Below, one piece after another: positions 1 to 8,588 of a stretch of DNA of 64,000 bases. Numbering within the stretch: position 1 is the first letter of the stretch; each line of letters starts with the position of its first letter. The position numbers and the translations under genes were made by a program. Under the pieces are notes generated by a model. The model did no database searches, was not told where the DNA came from, and worked only from the letters and a program-made list of their open reading frames with translations. The stretch is from Streptomyces sp. NBC_00691 (GTDB taxonomy: Bacteria; Actinomycetota; Actinomycetes; Streptomycetales; Streptomycetaceae): contig NZ_CP109007.1 in assembly GCF_036226665.1 (NCBI RefSeq), positions 3,822,501 through 3,886,500 of the forward strand, given 5' to 3'.

Positions 1-294
1 GCCGGGCAGATGCCGGGGAGCGGGCAGATACCCGGGGCCGCGCCCCGTACCGGCGCCGCGCCCCTGCCCGTACCGGCGCCGATGCCCGCACAGGCGCACA
101 GACCCGCGCCCCCTCAGGGGCACAGACCGCCGTCCGCCGGGGGGTCCTCCTCCCGGCGCCGTGAGCGGCCCAGCAGCAGCACCACCGGCGCGCTCGCGGA
201 ACTCTCCCGGCGGCGTCCCCGCAAGACGGCCGCCGTCGCCGGCGCCATCGCCTTCGTGGTCTTCCTGATCATCGGGATGTCCTGGCTCTCCTGA
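1..294 (+). CDS. Proline-rich protein with C-terminal membrane anchor (5' end outside window)
   Basis: The reading frame is open from the first base, so this is probably the 3' end of a longer gene. An in-frame ATG at position 10 could also be a start. The visible 97 residues are low-complexity Pro/Ala/Gly-rich repeats, then a basic Ser/Arg stretch, then a single hydrophobic segment (AGAIAFVVFLIIGMSWL) at the extreme C-terminus. That arrangement suggests a cytoplasmic protein tethered by a C-terminal transmembrane helix. No catalytic motif is visible and I do not recognise the family. It is followed by a convergent minus-strand gene. Confidence 0.55.
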   Translation, partial: AGQMPGSGQIPGAAPRTGAAPLPVPAPMPAQAHRPAPPQGHRPPSAGGSSSRRRERPSSSTTGALAELSRRRPRKTAAVAGAIAFVVFLIIGMSWLS

Positions 295-333
295 GCCGCG
301 GCTCCCGTACGGCCCCGGGCGCACCGGGGCCCC

Positions 334-615
334 TCAGTACGCCCTCGGCGCCATCACCCGGGGCTCCCCGTCCCCCGACGCGAGCAGCAGGCAGCTCGGC
401 TCACCGGGCCCGAGGACAGCCCGTACGGTCACCGTCGTCGGCGGGTCGGTCGGCAGCTCGACCGGGACCGTCACCGTCCCGTCGTCCTGATCCGTCGCAT
501 GGCCCGTCTCCTTGCCGTCGACGAGGATCTCGACGACGGGCCTGTGCCCGGTCTGGACGGTCGCGGAGACCGAGTGCCCGAGGTGGTCGATGTGGAAATG
601 GTGCCGTCGGCTCAT
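334..615 (-). CDS. Small hypothetical protein, 93 aa
   Basis: The start is the ATG at 615 because GGAGGT lies six bases upstream of it on the minus strand; a longer in-frame extension to 765 has no such site. The N-terminus is His-rich (MSRRHHFHIDHLGH). The rest reads as short beta-strands: VSATVQTGHRPVVEILVDGKET, then a TVTVPVELP stretch. This looks like a small beta-sandwich, but I recognise no family. It is a stand-alone gene downstream of, and on the same strand as, the YdcF-like gene. Function unknown. Confidence 0.6.
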   Translation of the reverse strand: MSRRHHFHIDHLGHSVSATVQTGHRPVVEILVDGKETGHATDQDDGTVTVPVELPTDPPTTVTVRAVLGPGEPSCLLLASGDGEPRVMAPRAY

Positions 616-786
616 GAGTGACCTCCGTACCTCCAGAGTAGGTACGGACCCCCGATCCCGCCGCTCCCGCGGTGCCCGGAGCGGATCACGTCCGGAGTGC
701 GGCCCCGTCGGCCCGGTGTTCAGATGGACCGGTACGCCGATCAGCGCCCCCGCGGAACGGAGCACCCCGATGACCGAGCGCCGGAC

Positions 787-1806
787 TCAGCGACTCGCCC
801 ACACGAGTGCCCCGAGCAGGATCAGGGTCCCCAGGATCCCGAGGTTGACCACCTTGTACTGGAGGAAGACCGCGGCGAACTCGCGCATGGTCGCCGACGG
901 CCAGAAGTAGGCGGCGGTCGGCGAGCCCACCACCTGGCCGTTCACACCCGCGCGGCGGGCCAGGATGGCGGCCCGGAAGGCGTGGAAGTTGTTGGTGACG
1001 ATCACGCACGAGGAGCCCGGCCGGTCCCGCTCCATCAGCTCCTTGCTGAAGACCATGTTCTCCTCGGTGGTCCGCGAACGGTCCTCGCGCACCAGCGCGC
1101 CCGCCGGGAAGCCCCGCTCGACGAGGTAGTCGGCCATCGCGTGGGACTCGGGCACCTCCTCGTCCGGGCCCTGGCCGCCGGAGGCGATGAGGACGGGGGC
1201 GCCGCCCTCGCGCCGCTCGTACGCGGCCAGCTTCCCGTGCACCTCCCGCCCCCGGTCCAGCCGGCTCGCGAGGAGCGGCGGGACCCGGCGGCCGCCGATC
1301 AGGCCGGAGCCGAGCACCACGACGTAGTCGGCGTCGCGGCGGATCCTCATCCGGCCGTACAGGAACGCGTAGCCGACGAAGCAGACGAAGAGGAAGGAGA
1401 CATAGCCGAGGACGAGGAGGAGGGTGACGACGAGGACCCGCAGGGCCCACGACTCGGTGGCGGCGGCCGTCACCGCGAGCACCATCACGCCGAACATGCC
1501 GAGCCCGGCGAGGAGCGACAGCAGGTTGGACGGGCTTCTGCCCTCCTTGCGGACCATCTTCACGCCGTTCGCGGTGAGCAGCCCCGCGAGGACGACCGGG
1601 CCGAGGCCGAGCACCAGCAGCCCGCAGATCATCACCGTCTCGGCGACACCGGGCGGAGCGTCCTCGACGCCGACGAGCAGGCCGATCCCGAAGAAGGTGA
1701 CGGCGAGACCGAGGAGCACGGCGTTGCCGAAGCGGCGCCGGTCCCGTCGCACATTCAGCGCGAAGAACAGCAGGAAGACCGCGGCGACGGCGAAGGCGTA
1801 CGACAT
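787..1806 (-). CDS. YdcF/SanA-like (DUF218) membrane protein
   Basis: A 339-residue protein. The N-terminal ~150 residues are four or five hydrophobic helices (first MSYAFAVAAVFLLFFALNV). A cytoplasmic or periplasmic DUF218 domain follows from about residue 155. Its hallmarks are visible: DYVVVLGSGL at the first strand, ASGGQGPDEEVPESHAMADYL, the ENMVFSKEL helix, VTNNFHAFRAAILAR, and a last hydrophobic segment. YdcF/SanA/ElyC proteins are linked to envelope biogenesis and vancomycin sensitivity in other bacteria; the biochemical activity is not settled. The ATG at 1806 follows the end of the STAND-like gene by 20 bases, so the two are probably co-transcribed. Confidence 0.8.
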   Translation of the reverse strand: MSYAFAVAAVFLLFFALNVRRDRRRFGNAVLLGLAVTFFGIGLLVGVEDAPPGVAETVMICGLLVLGLGPVVLAGLLTANGVKMVRKEGRSPSNLLSLLAGLGMFGVMVLAVTAAATESWALRVLVVTLLLVLGYVSFLFVCFVGYAFLYGRMRIRRDADYVVVLGSGLIGGRRVPPLLASRLDRGREVHGKLAAYERREGGAPVLIASGGQGPDEEVPESHAMADYLVERGFPAGALVREDRSRTTEENMVFSKELMERDRPGSSCVIVTNNFHAFRAAILARRAGVNGQVVGSPTAAYFWPSATMREFAAVFLQYKVVNLGILGTLILLGALVWASR

Positions 1807-1826
1807 GACGGCATCGTAGGCAGACC

Positions 1827-3365
1827 TCAGGCCTCCCCCGCCAGAGCGAACAGACCACGTCGCGCGCCCTCTTCGTAGGCGGACCGGAGCTCCCGGCCGC
1901 CGGGCAGCAGCCGCAGCGCCCGCTCGCTCCGGGCCCGGGTCGCCACGCAGAACTCCGCCGGCCGGTAGGAGACGTCGAAGACCGAGCCCCGCAACAGGTC
2001 CACCGCGCCCAGCAGATGGGCCGCCGCGTCCCGCCTGCCCGCCGACACCCGGATCTGGGCGAGGAGTTCCGCCGCGCCGGCCGCGCCCGCCGCCGACCCC
2101 ATCCGCAGATGCTCCCGGAGCGCCCAGCGGGCGTGCTCGGAGGCCCGCTCCAGATCCCCGTCCCATGCCGCGAGCTCGGCGCGGGCGATGGACGACCAGG
2201 CCTCGGCGTACAGGTCGCGGCCCACCCACGTCCACCGGCTCTCGCGGTCGAGCTCGGCCTGGTCGAGGGCCTCCTGCGCGGCCTCCGGGTCCGTACGGCA
2301 CAGGGCGAGCGCGAGACCCGCCCAGCACGCGTGCCGGGTCGGGCCGAACTCCGGGTACTCCCCCATCAGCGCGAGGGCCTCCCGGTACTCGTCCGCCGCC
2401 GCGCGCGTACGCCCCTGATAGAACGCCGTCGAGCCCCGCAGATGGGCCAGGAGCCCCAAGGCGCCGCCGTCCCCGTCCCGTACGGCCGCCGCCCAGGCCC
2501 GGACGAGCAGCGGATCGGCCTCCTCCGGGCGGCCCGACTCCAGCTCCAGGAAGGCGGCGAGCCACAGGGCGCGCGCCGTCGGCTCACCGTCGAGCAGGGC
2601 GAGAGCGTGCCGCAGCCGGGTCCGGCCCTCGGCGACCCGCCCGCAGACCACCCACAGGAACCACAGCGAGACCGCGATCTCGACGGAGGTGCCGGCCTCG
2701 TCGTCCCGCGCGAACGGCGCGGTCGTCGGATCCATGGCGGCGGCCAGATCCGGGAGTTCACGCAGGGCGAGGTCCCGGGCGTCGAGCTGCCGGCCGCTCT
2801 GCCACCAGTCGGCGGCCCGCCGGGCGAGCGTCACGCACCACCGACGGTGCCGCAGGACCAGGTCCGGACGGTCACCGCGCGCGGTGAGCCGACGGGCGCC
2901 CACGGCCCGCATCGGGTGCGGCATCCAGTAGCGGGGGACGTCGTCCTCACCGGCGAACAGGTCGTCCACGAGGAGCAGGGCGATCGGCACGAGCCGGTCG
3001 AGGACGGCGAGGACCGTCCCCGGGGGCAGCGTCCACGACGCGCACACCTCGTGGACGGCGTCCCGGCCGAAGGTGCCCTCGAAGACGGACAGCCGCTCCC
3101 ACAGGAGCCGCTCCGCGGGCCCGCAGCGGGCGTATGCGCGCTCGGCGGCGGCGAGCTGGTCGGCGCTCACCGGCTCGCCCCACAGGAGCCGCTCGTCGGC
3201 CACGGGGCCGCCCCACGACAGCCGTTCCTCGCTCACGGGGCCGCCCCACGACGAGCCGTCCTCGGCCACCAGGCCGCCGCCCCACGGCATTCGTTCCTCG
3301 CCCGGACGACCGCCCCGGAACGTCCGCTCCGCGGTCCCGGGTGGATCCTCGAACCCCATGCGCAT
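1827..3365 (-). CDS. STAND-type regulator lacking the NTPase: winged-helix/TPR-like protein
   Basis: The start is the ATG at 3365, preceded by GGAGAGG; ATG 3359 is the alternative. Residues 85-175 match the winged-helix 'sensor' that follows the NTPase in COG3903-like LuxR/SARP ATPases (ERLLWERLSVFEGTFGRDAV, then an MPHPMR element). The C-terminal ~300 residues are Ala/Leu-rich helical pairs of TPR type (for example EADPLLVRAWAAAVRDGDG). No Walker A, Walker B or C-terminal LuxR HTH is present, so this is either a truncated regulator or a stand-alone sensor/scaffold. The first 80 residues contain three to four 11-12-residue repeats (WGGPVSEERLS, WGGPVADERLL, WGEPVSADQL). It is divergent from the Lrp gene. 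Confidence 0.7.
   Translation of the reverse strand: MRMGFEDPPGTAERTFRGGRPGEERMPWGGGLVAEDGSSWGGPVSEERLSWGGPVADERLLWGEPVSADQLAAAERAYARCGPAERLLWERLSVFEGTFGRDAVHEVCASWTLPPGTVLAVLDRLVPIALLLVDDLFAGEDDVPRYWMPHPMRAVGARRLTARGDRPDLVLRHRRWCVTLARRAADWWQSGRQLDARDLALRELPDLAAAMDPTTAPFARDDEAGTSVEIAVSLWFLWVVCGRVAEGRTRLRHALALLDGEPTARALWLAAFLELESGRPEEADPLLVRAWAAAVRDGDGGALGLLAHLRGSTAFYQGRTRAAADEYREALALMGEYPEFGPTRHACWAGLALALCRTDPEAAQEALDQAELDRESRWTWVGRDLYAEAWSSIARAELAAWDGDLERASEHARWALREHLRMGSAAGAAGAAELLAQIRVSAGRRDAAAHLLGAVDLLRGSVFDVSYRPAEFCVATRARSERALRLLPGGRELRSAYEEGARRGLFALAGEA
3175..3300. repeat. In-frame ~33-bp tandem repeats in the STAND-like gene
   Basis: Imperfect tandem copies of a roughly 33-bp unit encode WGGPV(S/A)(E/D)ERL-type repeats near the N-terminus of the minus-strand gene. 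They are degenerate at the DNA level and keep reading frame. They are likely expandable, low-complexity coding repeats rather than a regulatory array. Confidence 0.5.
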
Positions 3366-3514
3366 CGCCCCCGTCCTCTCCCCGTGTGTGACTTGTGCCC
3401 GAGTCCATGGCGGACGACCGCCGTTGCGGCTTGAATGCAAACGCCTCGGTTCACCATCCTGGGGCGCCCCGGAAACCACGCACACGCTTTGCCGGGGATC
3501 GACCAGGGAGGGAA

Positions 3515-4546
3515 ATGACGACCGGGGAATCCGTCCTGGGAGAGGCGGATCTGTCGCTGATCCACGCACTGCAGATGGCCCCGCGCGCCAGCTGGACCCA
3601 GCTCTCGGCCGTGCTCGGGGCGAGTCCGGACACCCTCGCCCGGCGCTGGGAACACCTCACGGCCGGGGGATACGCCTGGAGTTCGCTGCTCGCCGCCCGC
3701 CACGGCTCGGACGAGATGCTCTACGCCTGGGTCGAGCTGGAATGCGCCGCGGGCACCTCCGAGGCCACCGCGACCGAGGTCGCGGGCGACCGGCACACCC
3801 TCGGCGTCCACCAGGTGACCGGCGACGCCGACCTCGTCCTGCTCGTGATCAGCCCCGACCTGTACGCCCTCGACGGCTACCTCGCCGGGCGCGTGCGCCG
3901 ACTGCCCGGGGTGCTCCGGTGCCGCACCCAGGTCGTCACCCGCATGCACAACCGTCCGTACAGGTCCCGGATCGAGCAGCTCACCCCCGGGCAGGTCCGG
4001 CTCCTCACGGAACTCACCGGCGGCGACCGGCGACCGCGCACGCACGCGCGTCCCTTCCCGAACCTCACGGGACTCGACCACCGGCTGATCGCGGAGCTGG
4101 CGGGCGACGCCCGCCGCAGCGCCGCCGAACTGGCCCGGCAGTGCGGTACGAGCGAGTCGACGGTACGACGGCGGCTGGACGCCCTCTCCGCGGGCGGCGC
4201 CCTCCACCACCACTGCCTGCCGTCCCCGAGGTTCTCCGGTCGTCCGATGTGGGCGATGGTCACCACCGACGTACCGCCCCTGGAGGTCCCGGCGACGGTG
4301 GCGGCGCTCGCCCGGCTGCCCCAGACCCGGCTCGTCACCTCGGTCACCGGACCGCACAACCTGGCCGTCGCGATGTGGCTCCGCACGGTCGACGAACTCC
4401 ACGAGGTCACGTCCGCGTTCGTACGGGCCGCCCCGGCGCTGCGGATCGCGGGCACCGCGCTCGCGCTGCGCACCCACAAGATCGGGGCGCAGGTCCTCGG
4501 CCCCGACGGGCGGCGGACGCACCACATCCGCCCCGACACCCCCTGA
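3515..4546 (+). CDS. Lrp/AsnC family transcriptional regulator with two HTH domains
   Basis: 343 residues, about twice the size of a classical Lrp. An AsnC-type HTH is at residues ~8-55 (LSLIHALQMAPRASWTQLS then SPDTLARRWEHL). An Lrp ligand-binding-like region follows at ~60-140. A second HTH is at ~185-230 (LIAELAGDARRSAAELARQ then SESTVRRRLDAL), followed by a second RAM-like domain. The start is the ATG at 3515 directly after AGGGAGGGAA. Such duplicated Lrp proteins are common in Streptomyces and presumably bind amino acids or related metabolites; the targets here are unknown. The 149-bp gap to the divergent gene holds both promoters. Confidence 0.85.
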   Translation: MTTGESVLGEADLSLIHALQMAPRASWTQLSAVLGASPDTLARRWEHLTAGGYAWSSLLAARHGSDEMLYAWVELECAAGTSEATATEVAGDRHTLGVHQVTGDADLVLLVISPDLYALDGYLAGRVRRLPGVLRCRTQVVTRMHNRPYRSRIEQLTPGQVRLLTELTGGDRRPRTHARPFPNLTGLDHRLIAELAGDARRSAAELARQCGTSESTVRRRLDALSAGGALHHHCLPSPRFSGRPMWAMVTTDVPPLEVPATVAALARLPQTRLVTSVTGPHNLAVAMWLRTVDELHEVTSAFVRAAPALRIAGTALALRTHKIGAQVLGPDGRRTHHIRPDTP

Positions 4547-4577
4547 CACGCCCGCCCGGGCGTGGTCTGATGGGGGC

Positions 4578-4862
4578 GTGGAGTTCGCCGTGTTCGTGAC
4601 GCTGCCCGGACTGGTCATCCTGCTGACCGGGATCGCGTTCGCCGATCAGATCCTGCGCATGACCGGTCGCGGGAAGCGCCGCGGGCAGATCTCGTCGACC
4701 GGCTTCGAGCAGCTCCACGCCACCTTCTCGCAGGGCAAGCAGAACGAGCTCGAGGAGCGCCGGAGCGCCCTGGTGCTCCGCGACGACGAGGAGGACGGCG
4801 CCCCGCCGCACCATTCGACGGTGGACCTCACGGGCGGGCGCGCGGTCATCCGGCTGCCGTGA
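4578..4862 (+). CDS. Small single-pass membrane protein (DUF6191-like)
   Basis: 94 residues from a GTG start. An N-terminal hydrophobic segment (EFAVFVTLPGLVILLTGIAF) would place most of the protein in the cytoplasm. It is followed by a basic stretch and the conserved-looking block ISSTGFEQLHATFSQGKQNELEERRSALVLRDDEEDGAPP. I recall this pattern from a family of small actinobacterial proteins of unknown function (DUF6191), but could not check it. It lies 31 bp downstream of the Lrp gene on the same strand and may be read through from it. Confidence 0.7.
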   Translation: MEFAVFVTLPGLVILLTGIAFADQILRMTGRGKRRGQISSTGFEQLHATFSQGKQNELEERRSALVLRDDEEDGAPPHHSTVDLTGGRAVIRLP

Positions 4863-4892
4863 GCCGCCGGGCGGCCGGGCGGGTCGGACAGG

Positions 4893-5717
4893 TCAGCGGG
4901 TCGCCTTGATCGAGTACATCATCGGGATGCGCGGCCGGTCCGCCGGGAAGCGGTAGTAGCCGTCCTCGTGCTGCTGGAGCGCGCCGTAGCGCGGGTACAG
5001 CGAGGCGTCGTGCTCGTGCAGGAACTCGATCCGCAGACCGGCCCTGGCGAGCGCGGTGACGACCTCACCGACCGGATGCACCCATTCCACGCTGCGGTTG
5101 TGGACGGTCGCGGCGTCGAGCTCGGCGTACGTGCCCGGGCTGGTGTCCACCCAGGGATCGCGGACGAAGTAGTCGTTCACGACCCGGCTGCCGGTCTCGT
5201 CGTCCAGCGAGTCGGTGATCGGATGGAACTCCGCCACGTAGAGGAAGCCGCCGGGGGCGACGAGCGAGGCGGCGGTCTCCGCCCAGCGCTCGATGTCCGG
5301 CAGCCAGTTCAGGGCGCCGCAGCCCGTGTAGACGATGTCGTACGCGCTGTCCGGGGCCGCCTCCGCCGCGTCGTACACGTCGGCGGCGACGAAGGCCGCC
5401 CTGTCCTGCGTGAGGCCCAGGTCCGCGGCGAGCGAGCGGGCGGTCTCGACGGCCGGCTCGGAGAAGTCCAGGCCGACGACGCGCGAGGCGCCGTGGCGGG
5501 CCCAGGAGAGGGTGTCGAGGCCGATGTGGCACTGCAGGTGCAGCAGCGAACGTCCGGTGACGTCGCCGACCTCCGCGAGTTCGAAGTCCCGCAGGGCGTC
5601 CTTGCCCGCGCGGAAGGCGTCGAGGGCGTAGAAGTCGCTCGCCGCGTGGATCGGGACGCGCTCGTCCCAGCGGGCACGGTTGGCCTCGTGCCAGTCTTCG
5701 GGCGTCGGAGAGTACAT
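4893..5717 (-). CDS. Class I SAM-dependent methyltransferase
   Basis: 274 residues from the ATG at 5717; a GTG at 5735 is an alternative, and neither has a clear ribosome site. The Rossmann fold shows motif I as LLHLQCHIGLDTLSWARHG (variant of the usual GxGxG), VVGLDFSEPAVETAR for the ribose-binding acidic strand, and DIVYTGCGALNWLPDI for motif IV. The HLQCHIGLDTLSWARxGA signature is typical of a UbiE-like subgroup annotated only as methyltransferase; the substrate is unknown. The gene is divergent from the S9 peptidase, with about 70 bp between the starts. Confidence 0.85.
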   Translation of the reverse strand: MYSPTPEDWHEANRARWDERVPIHAASDFYALDAFRAGKDALRDFELAEVGDVTGRSLLHLQCHIGLDTLSWARHGASRVVGLDFSEPAVETARSLAADLGLTQDRAAFVAADVYDAAEAAPDSAYDIVYTGCGALNWLPDIERWAETAASLVAPGGFLYVAEFHPITDSLDDETGSRVVNDYFVRDPWVDTSPGTYAELDAATVHNRSVEWVHPVGEVVTALARAGLRIEFLHEHDASLYPRYGALQQHEDGYYRFPADRPRIPMMYSIKATR

Positions 5718-5788
5718 GTCGGCGAGGTTATCCACAGGTTGAGGGTGACGCGACCCGATTGTCCGCGGCTCGGAGCATCATGGGTGCC

Positions 5789-7624
5789 ATGACTGAGAGC
5801 AAGAACTCCGAGCCCGACGACGAGCTCACCGACCCGGCCCCCGCCTGGCAGCGGCGCTTCCGCGCGCCGCGCGTCTCCCTCCCCGAGTGGGCGGAGGACG
5901 TCCCGGACCGCTCGCTCTTCGTGTCGAACGCGACGGGGACGTACGAGCTGTACGCCTGGGACCGGGCGAGCGGGGAGCAGCGTCAGGTCACGGACCGGCC
6001 GAACGGCACGACGGACGGGACCCTGTCGCCCGACGGCGCCTGGATCTGGTGGTTCGCGGACACCGACGGGGACGAGTTCGGGGTGTGGATGCGCCAGCCG
6101 TTCGCCGGTGGTGCGGACGAGCCGGCCGTCCCCGGCCTCGACGCCTCCTACCCGGCGGGCCTCGCCATCGGCCGGGACGGCACGCTCCTGGTGGGGCGCT
6201 CCACGGACGAGGACGGCTCGACGGTCCATCTCGTACGCCCCGGGGCCGACGCCCCGGTCGAGATCTACCGGCACCGGGAGTCGGCCGGCGTCGGCGACCT
6301 GTCCTACGACGGCTCCCTGATCGCCGTCGAGCACACCGAGCACGGCGACGCCATGCACTCGGCGCTGCGGGTGCTCCGGTCCTCGGACGCGAGCGTCGTG
6401 GCCGAGCTCGACGACACCAAGGGAGGCACGGAGGAGCTGGGGCTCGCGGTCCTCGGCTTCGCGCCCGTGGAGGGTGACGGCCGGCTGCTCGTCGGGCACC
6501 AGCGGCGCGGCCGCTGGGAGCCGATGATCTGGGACGTCGCGGCGGGCACGGAGACCGACCTCCGGCTCGACCTGCCGGGCGACGTGTCGGCCGAGTGGTA
6601 CCCGGACGGCTCGGGACTGCTGATCGTGCACAGCTTCGAGGCCCGCAGCGAGCTGTGGCGGTACGAGATCGCGACCGGCGCCCTGGTGCGGGTGGAGACC
6701 CCGGCCGGTTCGGTGTCGAGCGCGACGGCCCGGCCGGACGGCAGCGTGGAGTACCTGTGGTCCTCGGCCGCCGAGCCGCCGGTGGTGCGGTCCACGGACG
6801 GCGGCGTCGTCCTCGACCCGCCGGGCCCCGAGGCCCCGCCGTCGGTGCCGGTGGAGGACGTGTGGGTGGAGGGTCCGGGCGGCAGAGTCCACGCGCTCGT
6901 GCAGCGCCCGGCGGGCGAGGGGCCGTTCCCCACGGTCTTCGAGGTGCACGGCGGCCCGACCTGGCACGACAGCGACGCCTTCGCGTCGGGCCCGGCGGCC
7001 TGGGTGGACCACGGGTACGCGGTGGTGCGGGTCAACTACCGGGGCTCCACGGGGTACGGACGGGAGTGGACGGACGCGCTCAAGCACCGGGTGGGTCTGA
7101 TCGAGCTGGAGGACATCGACGCGGTCCGCGCCTGGGCGGTGGCGAGCGGCCTCGCCGACCCGGCCCGGCTCGTGCTGTCCGGCGGCTCCTGGGGCGGCTA
7201 TCTGACGCTCCTCGGCATCGGTACGCAGCCGGAGGCCTGGGCGGTCGGGCTCGCCGCGGTCCCCGTCGCGGACTACGTGGCGGCGTACGAGGACGAGATG
7301 GAGGCCCTCAAGGCGCTGGACCGGACGCTGCTCGGCGGCTCCCCCGAGGAGGTGCCCGAGCGGTACGCGGCCTCGTCGCCGCTGACGTACGTGGACGCGG
7401 TGAAGGCCCCGGTGCACATCTCGGCCGGCGTCAACGACCCGCGCTGTCCGATCCGCCAGATCGACAACTACGTCGAGCGGCTGAAGGCCCGGGGCGCGGT
7501 CCACGAGGTGTACCGCTACGACGCGGGCCACGGCTCCCTGGTGGTGGAGGAGCGGATCAAGCAGGTCGGCCTGGACCTGGCGTTCGCCGCGAAGCATCTG
7601 GGGGGTGGACCGGTGCAGAGCTGA
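5789..7624 (+). CDS. S9 family serine peptidase (prolyl oligopeptidase/acylaminoacyl peptidase type)
   Basis: 611 residues, cytoplasmic (no signal peptide). The N-terminal ~350 residues form a beta-propeller with repeated WD/TolB-like strands (for example TDGTLSPDGAWIWWF). The C-terminal alpha/beta-hydrolase begins near residue 365. The catalytic triad is visible: Ser467 in GGSWGGY, Asp550 in GVNDPRCP and His581 in DAGHGSLV. The oxyanion-region motif FEVHGGPTW is also present. The family cleaves short peptides or removes N-acyl amino acids; specificity cannot be read from sequence. ATG 5789 is used here; ATG 5780 is equally in frame. Confidence 0.9.
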   Translation: MTESKNSEPDDELTDPAPAWQRRFRAPRVSLPEWAEDVPDRSLFVSNATGTYELYAWDRASGEQRQVTDRPNGTTDGTLSPDGAWIWWFADTDGDEFGVWMRQPFAGGADEPAVPGLDASYPAGLAIGRDGTLLVGRSTDEDGSTVHLVRPGADAPVEIYRHRESAGVGDLSYDGSLIAVEHTEHGDAMHSALRVLRSSDASVVAELDDTKGGTEELGLAVLGFAPVEGDGRLLVGHQRRGRWEPMIWDVAAGTETDLRLDLPGDVSAEWYPDGSGLLIVHSFEARSELWRYEIATGALVRVETPAGSVSSATARPDGSVEYLWSSAAEPPVVRSTDGGVVLDPPGPEAPPSVPVEDVWVEGPGGRVHALVQRPAGEGPFPTVFEVHGGPTWHDSDAFASGPAAWVDHGYAVVRVNYRGSTGYGREWTDALKHRVGLIELEDIDAVRAWAVASGLADPARLVLSGGSWGGYLTLLGIGTQPEAWAVGLAAVPVADYVAAYEDEMEALKALDRTLLGGSPEEVPERYAASSPLTYVDAVKAPVHISAGVNDPRCPIRQIDNYVERLKARGAVHEVYRYDAGHGSLVVEERIKQVGLDLAFAAKHLGGGPVQS

Positions 7625-7679
7625 GGCGGCCGGGGACCCGGCCGACGGGCGGCCCGGGCCGCTTGCGTACCGTGGGGGT

Positions 7680-8420
7680 GTGTACCGGTTCCTGAGAACG
7701 CCCCGCTGGTGGGGGATCAACGTCTTCGTCCTGCTGGCGATCCCGTTCTGCGTGTTCATGGGGACCTGGCAGCTGGGCAAGTTCGAGGATCGTGTCGACT
7801 CCCACGAGTCGGCCGAGAAGCGACCCGCCGCGAGCACGCTGAAGGCGGAGCCGCTGGACTCCCTGCTCCCGGTGGACCAGGAGACCTCCGGCCGGTCGGC
7901 CGAGGCGCGCGGCCGGTTCGGGGAGCAGTTCCTCGTCCCGGACCGTGATCTGGACGGCCGGACCGGCAGCTACGTGCTGACGCTGCTGCGGACGGACGGG
8001 GGCAGGTCGCTTCCGGTGGTCCGCGGCTGGCTCCCCACCGGCGCGAACGTCCCCGAGCCGCCGTCCGGCGAGGTCACGGTCGTGGGCGCGCTCCAGGCCT
8101 CGGAGAACGGCGGCACCAAGGGGGTCGGCCAGGCGGGTGGGCTGCCCGAGGGCCAGCTGGGGATGATCAGCGCGGCTTCCCTGGTGAACGTGGTCAGCGA
8201 CGACGTCTACGACGCCTGGATCACCCTCGCCGACTCCCCCGCCGGGCTCACCCCGGTCCCGGCCGCGGCGGCCGCGGGCACGAGCCTGGACGCGAAGGCC
8301 TTCCAGAACCTCGGCTACACCGCCGAGTGGTTCGTCTTCGCGGGCTTCGTCCTCTTCATGTGGTTCCGCCTGGTCCGCCGCGAGGCGGAGGCGAACCGCG
8401 ACGAGGCGCTGGGCCTTTAG
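7680..8420 (+). CDS. SURF1 family cytochrome oxidase assembly protein
   Basis: 246 residues from a GTG start. The topology is typical of SURF1: one N-terminal helix (PRWWGINVFVLLAIPFCVFMGTWQLGKFE), a large extracytoplasmic domain, and a C-terminal helix (WFVFAGFVLFMWFRLV). The family hallmarks GTWQLGK and VVRGWLPTG are present. SURF1 assists heme a insertion or assembly of the aa3 oxidase in the cytoplasmic membrane. It lies 55 bp after the S9 peptidase gene on the same strand and is convergent with the next gene. Confidence 0.9.
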   Translation: MYRFLRTPRWWGINVFVLLAIPFCVFMGTWQLGKFEDRVDSHESAEKRPAASTLKAEPLDSLLPVDQETSGRSAEARGRFGEQFLVPDRDLDGRTGSYVLTLLRTDGGRSLPVVRGWLPTGANVPEPPSGEVTVVGALQASENGGTKGVGQAGGLPEGQLGMISAASLVNVVSDDVYDAWITLADSPAGLTPVPAAAAAGTSLDAKAFQNLGYTAEWFVFAGFVLFMWFRLVRREAEANRDEALGL

Positions 8421-8491
8421 AGAACGGGGCGGGAGGGGCGGGGAGGGAGGGGGGCGGGGAAGCCCCCCGAGACCCTTGTCGCCCCCGAGGC

Positions 8492-8539
8492 CCGGATCCC
8501 GCTCGCCCCGGATCCCGCTCGCACCGGATCCCGCTCGCC
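8492..8539. repeat. Three tandem 16-bp repeats between convergent genes
   Basis: Three contiguous copies of CCGGATCCCGCTCGCC (the second ends in A) lie in the 168-bp gap between the convergent SURF1 gene and the putative anti-sigma gene. A partial fourth copy (CCCGGATCCCG) follows about 8 bp later. They carry no obvious hairpin and no coding role. Confidence 0.8.
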
Positions 8540-8588
8540 CCGAGGCCCGGATCCCGGACTCGCTCGGCACTCGGTCACGGTGGTCGCC

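Noticed and set aside
8492..8539. 16-bp tandem repeats as a CRISPR array
   Set aside because: The copies are contiguous without spacers and no cas genes are present.
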